Assembly (NCBI GenBank): GCA_018907035.1
Contig: JACCIC010000166.1
Location: 1,096,501 to 1,160,500 of the forward strand
Reading direction: 5' to 3'
Origin: Sycobia sp. Sy_11
Lineage: Eukaryota > Arthropoda > Insecta > Hymenoptera > Epichrysomallidae
DNA length: 64,000 nt
Position numbers and translations under genes: made by a program. Of the stretch, positions 34,640 through 45,107 are shown in pieces. The number at the start of each line of letters is the position of its first letter. The stretch's first letter is position 1. The notes below the pieces were generated by a model. The model did not search any database, was not told the DNA's origin, and saw only the letters and a program-made list of their open reading frames with translations.

Positions 34640-36400
34640 CTATATTTCAGAAGAAAATAGTCTCGAACGCAGTTAATTGAAGTACGTGTTCTGGAAGGGA
34701 TGGCAGATTGATGGTAATGGGGAAGTGGTCCGAGATCATCACTTCGATGGTTCGGGAATCAGTTTTGTTTTCGATTTTCTTAGTGATATAAATGTTTAAG
34801 ATGTCCGGTTGTTTGGTGGGGTTAATTAGAGTATGGATAGAGGCCGTTGATGCTTTCATCAAGAATTGGCGATAAAGAGAGCCTTAGGAGATTTTTTTTT
34901 TGTTTTCAATTTTTTTTGTAAAGTGGCATCCCGAATCTAAGTTTTTGGTATCAAAGAAGATCATCAAAGTTCTGCTAGTGTGGCGTTGAGGGATGAGGTA
35001 GCAAACTATGATACACATCGATCCCCTGCTGAGAAAAAACTGTTTCACATGTGAATCCGATCCGACAAATTGTGGTGGATAAATTTCCAAATTATAATCA
35101 CCATAAAGTGTCCTAGGGTTGCTTACTGGTCATTGCTGTATACGGTGCAGTTAAAGATGAAAAGTTTAGATAGGGACATGAGACACGTGTCAGTAATACA
35201 GTACATACTGAATCGTTTTTCTTCTTAAATTGATTGTAGAAAATAAGAATTGTATATAAGAATCATTTGGTAGCAAACTATTTGATAATCACGTTGATGT
35301 GGGGATCGATGTAAGTAAGACCATTTTGTTCAAGGAACAAGTAATTCTAGAGTTATTTTGAACTACTACTCAGAATGTTCGTTGGGGAGTCACTGTGGAG
35401 CTGCGACACTAGCAATCTGATTGAGTGATTTGGGAGATTTTGTAACTTTATTTGGGATCCAAAAAGTTCTGCTTTTGTCGGTGGAAGCTACAGATCCAGG
35501 AGGCGTGGCACTAGTTCAGTACATGGAAGAATTAGTGGGGTCTGTGACATGGGCAAATGATCTTTGACCTTGTCTCATTCTTTACTCGAATAGCTATTCC
35601 GCAAAGGGATTTTAAATCTAAGTTGGCTTTGGTAGCACTAAATCCAGGCTCTTAATGGACTGTAACTAGAGGCTCTATCATTTTTTATAGTTTAAAAGGC
35701 ATGAGGCCTTCCCACCCGAACTACTTTTTGATATTCTTATCAGGAATGACTTTAGTTACACCTCGCAAATTTGACTATAGTTTCTTGGTCCTGTGAGAAT
35801 TGGTTAGTAAAATAGTCTATTTTTGGATTTTTCGAGGCCTGCGACCAGTCTCCGAAAGGTGTAGACTGTTTTGATATATACTTTGAAGATGTATGATTTA
35901 TTGATATTCAAAGAATATTTTACGCCGAATAATAATATCACCTTTCTCGATAATGGAGTTTATTTTTGGTCATATGAGTGTTTGTGATATAATGATTAGA
36001 GGAAAAGGGCTCTAAGGAGTCAATTTCAGAGTTAGATCCTTCATTGTCCAATTGTGACTGGAATCCGATATAAAATTATTAGAGCACGAAGTAGAGTGCC
36101 AAGTATATTTCTGTTTCTTACGTTTTAAAATAGAAAAACTACCATAAATTTTAGTGCAGAGCGTTGTAACTATAGTAGCAGATGGAATTGATTCGTTGAG
36201 GGAGTGCCTGTGGTGTAAGGAAGGGTGCTGCAGTATTGATGTTGCTGGGAGAAATGAGTTTCTCTTCTGACCTTGAATAGCTATTGTTGTAGTCTAAATA
36301 TAATTTGAATAAGACTCTCATAGAAAAGCCTATTAAGGGAACATTGAACTAATATCTGATCGTCATAACACGTAACACGACAGAAGTTTTGATGGAGAAT
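34640..36400 (-). pseudogene. Second LINE remnant (endonuclease and ORF1)
   Basis: Minus strand 34647-34862 encodes PDILNIYITKK and MISDHFPITINLP, the C-terminal block of an APE endonuclease with the SDHFP motif intact. Further upstream (to about 36400) the sequence reads as broken ORF1-like pieces, for example a RRGVTKVIPD segment typical of Jockey-type ORF1. No RT is present, so this is a fragment. It may be another copy of the same clade as the neighbouring LINE. Confidence 0.55.
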
Positions 36401-36892
36401 TTTATAATATAACCTTTTCGACATTTCAATGTCGAAATATAGGTGGAAAAGAGTTGTTTATCGAACTTACTTTACGATAAAAACCATAATTCATCTGATA
36501 ATTATGAAAATGATAAAAACAATCACTGTAAGTTGTTAAATTTCACTTGAAACCGTACATTTTGAAAAGAGATTAATTAAAACTACGAAGAGTTGAAAGC
36601 TTACTATAAAAGCTAGAAATACAATTTATGTAACTGTCGATTCATGATAAAATAAAGATAACGTATATTAAAGTTGCAGAATGAGTGAGTAACAGAGTGT
36701 GTGCGTATGTAGGTATTTACTTAAGTATTCTTGTACAGATGATTAGTGCCCGACAGCCTATTAATTCGTAGATGTAGATATACTTCTTTAATTAAGGAAC
36801 AAACTTAATACAAACTATTGTGGACCTTCAGATATTTATACCTACAAGTTTGTTAGTTAATTAAGTATTAGTTAATAAATTAGTAAACGAGT

Positions 36893-36935
36893 TATCGTTA
36901 TTAACAATATTTAAAATATATTGTTAATAACGATA
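36893..36935. repeat. Perfect 18-bp inverted repeat
   Basis: TATCGTTATTAACAATAT (36893-36910), a 7-nt spacer, then ATATTGTTAATAACGATA (36918-36935). It could extrude or form an RNA hairpin; its function is unknown. Confidence 0.85.
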
Positions 36936-37634
36936 TATTGCACCCCGGTTGTGTGCCAGTTGCAAAGAGACTAACAAGCTTGTAGATTAGATATAAGTAT
37001 ATCAACATCTATAGTAGCTTTTATAAAAACTACGGTATCCTTTTATATAGATAAACTGTTAATTCGGCCTATACTAATCTATACCATTCCAATCTGAAGT
37101 AGTTCCGCAAAACCTGAAACTCCTAAATACTAAAACTCCTAAATAGTCAGCAAAAGCGAAACTCTCCGAATTAGATATTGAACTACTATATATTACATCA
37201 AAACACATGCAGGTAACTTCTACGAAGAAACTTGAAAGTCTAAACACGAATTTATTAAAAACCTGTGTTCATTCAACCATGATCCCAGAGACAAATACTC
37301 ATGCTGGAAAGACTTCCTATTCCTTAAATGAATAAGTCATCCGACATAAAAGAAAGTCGAAATTATTATCATCTACACATCCACACTCTGGCTCATTTAT
37401 ATTCACGAGTGCACATACGCACATGCATAGATAACATACTTTTCTGTTTCAGGTATCCGCTGCACATTTAAATAAATAAAAAATAAGCCACGCAAGTTTT
37501 TTTCCCTCAATCGAGATCTTTTCAAAAGTCATGTTTAGTTTAAAGTTCATTCGCAAAAAAGGTAATGTTTAAAAGTAGTTGTACCTGACTAGAAGGGACG
37601 TTTAACCTCTATCCACGACCAGCTTTTTGCTGCT

Positions 37635-37735
37635 GTAATTGATGTTATTTGAATATTTTGTCTTGTTTTTGAAATTAATACTATAATATCAATTTTTTTA
37701 TTTAAAATACAATAAAGAAAATAATCAAGATTTAT
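37635..37735 (+). repeat. Dispersed direct repeat, copy B
   Basis: Shares GAATATTTTGTCTT, ATTTAAAATA and the GAAAATAATCAAG-type ending with 34330-34440. Confidence 0.45.
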
Positions 37736-38529
37736 TTGTATTTTTAATGTGAAAATTTATTCATGAATTTTTATTTAAGTTCTTCTGTAAGTTCTTATAT
37801 ATGATTAATAAACCAGTTCTTATGGAAAATCATACATATTTTTATCGGTTTTACAGTCTGTATTTACAATAATCTATTATATTAATATAATGACAATCAG
37901 ATTGTTCTTGATTATTATCACCCCGTCGAATCTGAAATGGAAATAACTACTAAAAAAATAAAATAAAATTGAAGTTCTGATGTGAGATCTTAAATAAGAT
38001 CAATCGGCTATCATATAAGAATTGACATAAGAAATTATATAATCGGTTACTTTTTCGGCTGAAAATGATTGAGCGTCGTTCCCTGTTACCCATGCTCAAG
38101 CAAATTGATATTAAATCATTAGAAAAATTGCAGATTAAAATTTAATTGAATAGTGCGAGAGTCATCTTACGTTGACATCATTTTTAAAATCATAAGGTCA
38201 TTCTTGGAATTGAGACGAAGCGACATATAACCTTCTAAAAATTATTAGACAATATTCATATTAATTTCATCGATCGCATGACAACCTAAGAACAATCGAC
38301 GTATATTTATCAATAAATAGATACAACTAACGACCTTCCTATTAAATTAAGCAGTTTAAATATTCACACCCGTATAAAAATGAACTCGATAAATAAATAC
38401 AAAATCATCCTGACGGGATGATTAAACCTTCTTTATTCATTTTTTTTAGTATTGTTTAAGCATTGTATAAGAAGCCTTATTATTATATTGTTTATTTTAA
38501 ATTCATTCGTTTGAATTTACTTCCATATA

Positions 38530-38775
38530 TTAAATATTCCGCGCTCGGCTTCGGTGCCTATCCCAGAATAGATTTATGGTGTGGGGTACCCACATGCCAA
38601 GTCTGCCAACAGAGGGCAGCTTGGCACCTTCGTTAACCCGTGAGCGACCACACAGGCCTCCGGGTAATATATAAGCCCTTGATCTGATCAATATGACCGC
38701 ATCTAAGGCAGGGGTTACCGACAATGCCTTACTGATGAGTCCAGTCGGTAACCCTGGGACTGTAGCATCCCCTAG
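38530..38775 (+). other. GC-rich structured block with pseudoknot-capable repeats
   Basis: A 250-bp GC-rich island upstream of almondex. It carries GTGGG/CCCAC at 38581-38593 and a 12-bp hairpin TGCCAAG-CTGCC/GGCAG-CTTGGCA at 38595-38626. It also has two interleaved pairings: TAAGGCA (38704-38710) with TGCCTTA (38725-38731), and GGGTTACCGAC (38712-38722) with GTCGGTAACCC (38744-38754). The interleaving allows an H-type pseudoknot. A telomere-like TTAGGTTAGGTCAGGTTAG follows at about 38800-38818. A transposon UTR fragment or structured RNA is possible; I cannot name it. Confidence 0.55.
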
Positions 38776-39198
38776 TGATACACCCTATAATGGTTATTCT
38801 TTAGGTTAGGTCAGGTTAGATAAAGGTCGGTTGAGCTAGGGTCGTATCATATGTTCTCGCAGAGTTCTCGTCTACGTCGTTTCTATTTTTGGTTATGAAT
38901 TAATGTTGGTTTTAGATAAATCCGAATTAACGTTATGCATATAATTCAAATTAATACCAAAAATGTAGTTTATATTATATTTATTATTTTATTCACATCG
39001 ATCAAAGAATCTCATATGGGTTATGGTAAAATTAAATACAACCTATACATTGCGTTTTTAAAAGTTAATTTAGATTAAAATAAAAAAATTTATATAATAA
39101 TGGAAAATTTTTATTTCTACATACATTATAAGAATATTTGAAGAATTCCTAAATATTTCTATTGATAAAATACTAGTATAATTTTATAACATTTTTAG

Positions 39199-40401
39199 AT
39201 AGTGTCTCAAATTATGCAGTTAATACAAATTCAACACCTGTTTATGCCAATAAAAAGGTAAATATTCTAGAATTCACGTTTTACATTTTTATTACTTATA
39301 AGTGAAGTAATATTTACTTTATAGGAAGATTTATCTGATTTGTGTCCAGCAGGAACTTTATGTTCAGAACTTAGTGTAGAATGTTTAACTTGCACATTAA
39401 ATCAAAACTGTGTTTATGGCACTTCATATACTGCAAATTGTACAGCGATGAATCAAGTCGATTGTGTGGTTAGTACAGATAATTTCACAACTGTTAATAA
39501 ATTTATGAATAAGTGATTTAATTTAATTTACAATAAAATAATTAATGTTATTAAGATTATAATTGAATGTTAATTTGAATTGTTTGCTAGTTTTATTATT
39601 TATTATTATTGCCAATTTTTAAATTTTCTGTATAAAATACCTTGATCAATCTTTTAAACGAAATTATATAGTACCTACTGTTAAAAAAATAAAAAATTTA
39701 AATATTTAAGTAAATATTAAAAATATTCTCTTTCCTTACTGATTGTAACATACATTAATTATAAAAATGATTTATTTAATACAAAAAAAAATTATAAATG
39801 TTTTAGGGTAAAACAAATTTCGCTAAATCTTACGTCTGTCGATATTGTTATCAAACAGAACATTGGGAACACAATTGTCATCAAAAAAATTCTTGTAGTT
39901 CAGTTGCATCTCCACAACAATATTATCGGTTAGTTTAGTATATCATATATATATATAAATCAATATTTTTGTCATTATGTTATTCTTCAAATAATTATAC
40001 GATTGAATTATAATTGATATAAAAAATTTTTGAAAATTTATAAATAATTAAATTTTATAGCACGAACTGTACTGTAAAAAGTGATATTGTTTGCTTGGGA
40101 AGGAGAAAATTTTTAAAAAATCTCCCCTGCAATTGGACTGGTGGCTATAAATGGTCTACTGCTCTTATTTTAAGTATCACACTGGGAGGCTTTGGAGCTG
40201 ATAGGTAAATTTTACTAATTTATTGTAGCTTTACAAATACAATAAAAATTATTCCATATTGAAAATTAACTGAATAAAAAATAAGTTTCTTTACAAACAA
40301 CGATTATTAGTTTCAAATATTTAGGCTATAATTTAGAAATATTTTTAGTAGACAAATATATATAATTAAATAATATAATATGATATAGAAATAATAATGA
40401 T

Positions 40402-40498
<97 letters not shown>

Positions 40499-40765
40499 TA
40501 TTATCACCATATTATATATTATTGTAAAAGGATTGTTTGGTCTGCTTAGAATTAAATAAATAAATAATCTTAATCATGATCTATTGATGTTTCAATAAAT
40601 TAAGTGTTCTATAATTCTTTGAATATTAGATTTTATTTAGGTCACTGGCAAGAAGGCATTGGTAAGCTATTCAGTTTTGGTGGACTTGGAGTATGGACCC
40701 TAATTGATGTGATGCTTATATCAATGAGATATTTAGGACCTGCTGATGGATCACTGTATATTTAA
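39199..40765 (+). CDS. amx: almondex / TM2D3 (TM2-domain membrane protein), 5' exon missing
   Basis: Membrane protein required for Notch signalling in Drosophila. Five exons are readable: 39199-39257, 39325-39468, 39807-39928, 40061-40204 and 40630-40765, all with GT-AG junctions and compatible phases, about 201 residues. The ectodomain is Cys-rich (CPAGTLCSEL...CLTCTLNQNCVYG; CRYCYQTEHWEHNC). The TM2 domain is highly conserved: CNWTGGYKWSTALILSITLG, GFGADRFYLGHWQEGIGKLF and SFGGLGVWTLIDV, ending in GPADGSLYI. These and the Cys pattern match TM2D3 better than TM2D1 or TM2D2. Exon 1 begins in phase 1, so an upstream exon with start codon and signal peptide must exist; I could not place it with confidence between 38.8 and 39.19 kb. 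Confidence 0.92.
40405..40503. repeat. Compound (ATT)n-(ATC)n microsatellite in almondex intron
   Basis: A TTA tract (about 40405-40437) runs into a CAT/ATC tract (about 40438-40497), inside the last intron of almondex. Confidence 0.95.
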
Positions 40766-41353
40766 ATCTGTATATTTGAACTCATTATATTTAAGTCAAA
40801 ATAATTTTTAATTATAAATTATATAATTATGTTAAGTAATCCTATTATGATTAATACATTAAATAGACATATATTTTATACTGAAGATTTCGATTTGAAT
40901 TAATAATAGTATTTATTTTAGTAAAATTAAATGTTGTAATGATTTTATAATACCTAATAATATATTATAAAAATATTGAATAATTATAAATAAAATAATT
41001 ATAAAAAATTATAAAAAATCCACCCCAATTATGATTAAAATTAGTATAATTATATGTTTTATGGGATGCTAATTAAAACAGCTTAGTGACTTTGGACGGA
41101 AATTAAATTTTCATGATGAAATACATAAAAATCTACAAATTTATGATATTTTAAATTAAATACAGAAAATATAAAGCTTCAAACAAATTATAGATCCCAT
41201 TAAAACTTTTCATCGCAATGATTTCATAAGAAAAATTCAACAATTACGTTTCACCTGAGTTCCGCGAAACATCGACGATGATGTGTCTGTATTCAGTTAG
41301 TTCCTTCGCCCTACTTTGCTAAAAAATTTTACTTATATTTTTTAGTGTACTGA

Positions 41354-41518
41354 TTAAGAACAGTGCCAGATCAAGGATTGGCGGTATTGAATAATCGGGT
41401 TCCCCATGCTAGAGATGCTCCTATGTTTGTACAAAATGCACTACTAAAAAAGCATGACAGAACGTCAGATTTCAATCAAAATTCTATTGAAGAAAAAACC
41501 ATATACACTTGCGTGTAA
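41354..41518 (+). CDS. Unassigned open frame, possible terminal exon
   Basis: 54 codons are open between TGA at 41351 and TAA at 41516, with composition unlike the AT-rich flanks. It reads VPDQGLAVLNNRVPHARDAP and, further on, NSIEEKTIYTCV at the end. There is no Met near its beginning, so if real it is a last exon or gene remnant; AG at 41344-41345 or 41362-41363 could be acceptors. I recognise no family. It lies 0.6 kb past almondex on the same strand. Confidence 0.25.
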   Translation, partial: LRTVPDQGLAVLNNRVPHARDAPMFVQNALLKKHDRTSDFNQNSIEEKTIYTCV

Positions 41519-41708
41519 TCAAAACATAAATATAATCTAGATGATTTACAAGAAAAATTATTTTCATAATTTTAGTACATATATTATTTCTAATAAATAT
41601 TTATATACAATTTTATCTTCATAAATAAATAGAAACTTGTGTGTAGCGTTCTTTAGTTTACGCTGGAGATGTCTAATTTGATTATCGCGATAAAAAAAGA
41701 TTCGCATT

Positions 41709-41756
<48 letters not shown>

Positions 41757-42677
41757 TATATAATACTGTATCATTGTCGATTACGAATACGACTTGCGAA
41801 TACGCGAGTATCGTCAGTGTCCAAAAGCGATGCCCATTTATATAAAATGAGTTTGGAATATTGTGTACAATCGTTCGAGCGACTAATTGTTTCCAAATTA
41901 AGCTCAATAGCTTTATTTAGACTACGATTACCATTAAATGCCCTAGAAAATTCTTTACTGCAATTTCCCTACTATAGAAAATAAGGTCAGAGGAGATAAA
42001 ATTCGTTTTCTATGCTAACAGACAAAAAAATCATCAAGAACATCAATTGATAATAACTACGTTAAATATTATTTCTTCATCTAATATTGCACGGAATTTA
42101 GGAGTTTTCACGATTACTCCAGTTATGCGATATATCAGATTCAATTGGAGTGTAGTACCTGGTAGTACTAGGTAGTACTAGACATACGGTACGTTGACTT
42201 TTATAAAAAAATTAGACAGCTCGCTTTGAAAGTGACATAAACACGTTCCATCCATATCATCATGATCGATACGGATAACAATCTGTCACACGTGCGGATG
42301 CAACTTGCTGATTGCGCTTCGCCGTAGACCGATGCGATCCGGTTTGATGGCTTAAAATCACCCGAGTTTATTTTTTAATTCCACCGTCTTGAAGAACTAA
42401 GTTTTCAGATCCGATTTCCACAGCTTTTATGACTAGATATGTTTTTTTATCAGGACAGCCCGAAATAAAAATCAAATTTGATCAAACATCAAAAAGATTT
42501 TTTTAAATCAAAATAGGTATTGTTATGTAAATATTTTCAGCCTCAATTGAAAAATGGCGAACAATGTGAAAGAATTTAGATTGGTGCAAATTTTTTTCTT
42601 TCCGTGTATAATTTTTTCAAACGATGAAGAGTGAAAACGTACTTTTATAAAAAATGTCCAGTTTAGTTCCTGAAGAT
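41519..42677. other. Noncoding interval with a TA tract
   Basis: (TA)n at 41711-41755. 42230-42420 is less AT-rich and repeat-like, with no domain. Nothing else supported. Confidence 0.4.
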
Positions 42678-42692
42678 GAACCGTAGCGGTTC
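42678..42692. repeat. Small perfect hairpin GAACCG-TAG-CGGTTC
   Basis: Lies 45 bp left of the TIR repeat at 42737, in the context TGAAGATGAACCG...GAAACATCGG. It resembles a transposon-end hairpin, but the family is not identified. Confidence 0.6.
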
Positions 42693-42736
42693 GAAACATC
42701 GGAAGTCAAAGCAAAATTTAAATTCAAGGTGATGGG

Positions 42737-42916
42737 GGCAGTCAGATTGTCCTTTACTAACATAAAATATTGTTTTTTTTTTATTTTTATTTTATTTTTA
42801 TTTTATTTTATTATTAATCTTATTTTTATTTTGAATTTTTAATCTAATTTATTGTAGTAATAAGTTCTATTTTAGATTCTTCAAAGGTGAGTATAAACAA
42901 GGACAGTCTGACTGTC
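42737..42916. mobile_element. Small TIR repeat, copy 1
   Basis: Left GGCAGTCAGATTGTCCTT and right GGACAGTCTGACTGTC form about 16-bp imperfect inverted ends. Homology with 49703-49873 extends some 10-50 bp past both ends, so the true element may be longer than the TIR-bounded part. Confidence 0.6.
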
Positions 42917-42969
42917 ATTATTTTACTTAATATATTATAGTATAAAGACTGTAAGATCGATAAAAATAT

Positions 42970-44200
42970 ATTAATTTAATTCAAAACAGTCGATATAAGT
43001 ACAGTTTTCAATTTTAATTTATAAAAAATGGTTACTCGAAATGAAATAAAAATGATTAACTGATTTGCTATCTTGAAAATAGTAAAGAGCACGCTTGTAA
43101 AAAATAATAAAGAGCATTGCGTGTGTTGTATCTGAATTATAATCCTAATCGCAAAGATCGTTTTGAAAAAATTTGAAAAATGTCTTTTCCTGAACGTTAA
43201 AACATTTCAAATAAATCTTTTAAGCATTTTTCAAACAGTTTACAAACCTCGCATTGTTGCATATTTACATAAAACTACATTCTGAAATAGAAGCAAACAT
43301 ATAAAAGACGTTTAAAAAACATTATTAAAACGTTTTTGCAACCTTTCTAAAATGCTAGTAAGTAAGTAGTAAATATTATAAACTTTTTAAAAACAAATGT
43401 TTTGTACCAGAAATTCATTCCACTACAAAAAATAGTAAAATGTTTAAGAATGTTTTTGAATGGACGAAAAGTCGTTTTTAAAACATAACTACGATTTTGT
43501 GATCTGCAATGTTGCAAAAAACATAAAATATAAATTTTAATAAAAATCGAGGGTGATTGCTTTTCGGAAAACCATGGACAATCCGCGGATCTTCAGGAAA
43601 ACTATCGACTCTCGAGTCCCGAGACGGAGCTGTTTTTTTAATTTTTCTCGAGAAATATAGATTGTACCAAAAAATATATCAAATAAAAAATTTACAACTT
43701 TTGTTTGAAATATTCTTTGAAATTTGTTGTATTTGTTGTCATAAATTCTAAAAACCAATATCAATATGGTTTTTTGTATGTATTCCGCCATGAAAATTCA
43801 ATTCCTGACTAAAGTCATTACACCAAAATTACAGAATTCGTAATTATATATATATCTTAATATTAAATAAGAAAAATTTCAACTAACTCCGAAGAAATAG
43901 AAGGTACTTCAATAGATATATCGACGTATCTTAACTAATTTATATTTGGATAATAAATGCACTCGGATATCGAATTCAATGTCCCTCCAATTATCACAGG
44001 AGCTTCTTATTTTTAGCAGTTTTCTTTCATTATGTACTTATGTCATATTTTTATTTTCATTCATCAATTTGTTTTCTAGCTGTTTCTGCCTGAACTTGGC
44101 TCGGCTGAACCAAGCTCTGGCCTTCTCTGGCCTCTGCTCACCCTATGGCCGCCCGGTATTAGTAAAACATAAGTAAATCAATAAGAACTGTATATCCATA
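42970..44200. other. AT-rich noncoding interval
   Basis: Frames at 43537-43791 and 43946-44176 have no recognisable motif. A short GC-richer patch at 44090-44160 is unassigned. Confidence 0.4.
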
Positions 44201-44201
44201 A

Positions 44202-44203
<2 letters not shown>

Positions 44204-44263
<60 letters not shown>
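44204..44263. repeat. (TA)n microsatellite
   Basis: About 60 bp of TA dinucleotide. Confidence 0.95.
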
Positions 44264-44268
<5 letters not shown>

Positions 44269-44859
44269 CATTATCCAGTGATCCCATAACGATCATCTCT
44301 GGAGAACTTACTAGCTAATTCTCATCTAATTTCTGAAATTTAGTTGGATGTAGCAGATGTTAGCGAAATATGCATATTACTATCGTCTGCTATCGTCAGG
44401 CTGACAGCTGACTAGGCAGGCCAGTAGTTGCCAGTAGGCCCTATTCTATGACCTATCCGCCCCATGATCTAGAACCTAGTCAGTAGCAGAGATAATAAGG
44501 GTTATTATCTATGTCAGTAGTAATCTAGCAGCACCAAACAGTACCTCATCGAGTCATCAATAGACAACAGGCATCGCTCAAGTACTCATCAGCATTATGA
44601 GCTGTGAGATGATCAGAATAATATTATTAGTATAAAATAGATCACGGTCTCTAGTAAAATGAGTATATACTAGCAAATAGGAATATACATAACCTAAAAT
44701 AGTATTCAATGCTGCAATCTGCAGCCGCAATACTTTCGTAAACATAACCAACAAAAATATTTTTTATAAGTTTTAAAATTGTAATAAATAGCTAATAAAT
44801 AAATGGTAAGTTTATGAAATCAAATTTAGTACGTTGAAAAGAGAATACTTGCAAATTAG

Positions 44860-44861
<2 letters not shown>

Positions 44862-44910
<49 letters not shown>
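44862..44910. repeat. (ATT)n microsatellite upstream of INTS14
   Basis: About 49 bp of ATT trinucleotide, 200 bp upstream of the INTS14 start codon. Confidence 0.95.
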
Positions 44911-45107
44911 TTGCAGGTATGGTTTTGTGGCTGACCTGGCCTGCTTGTGTTCATAAGAAGGTGGACGTTTCCGTGATGAATGGTGAACGTATATAATGAG
45001 AAATTTAAACAGAAAATAGTCAGCAATTGTTTTCTTATGGAAGTTTTATAGAGAATTTCTGGAAAGTGCTTCATTTTTATAGATTTAATACCGAATAAAT
45101 ATTTAAA

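Larger units (their letters stand above)
36401..38525. other. AT-rich noncoding interval
   Basis: Apart from the inverted repeat at 36893-36935, a small inverted repeat TTTCGACAT/ATGTCGAAA near 36417-36438, and the direct repeat copy at 37635-37735, nothing is recognised. Confidence 0.4.

Noticed and set aside
38732..38762. Hammerhead ribozyme core (CTGATGA followed by GTCC...GGAC)
   Set aside because: The required GAAA after the second stem is absent (TGTA is found) and no cleavage-site helix pairs correctly.
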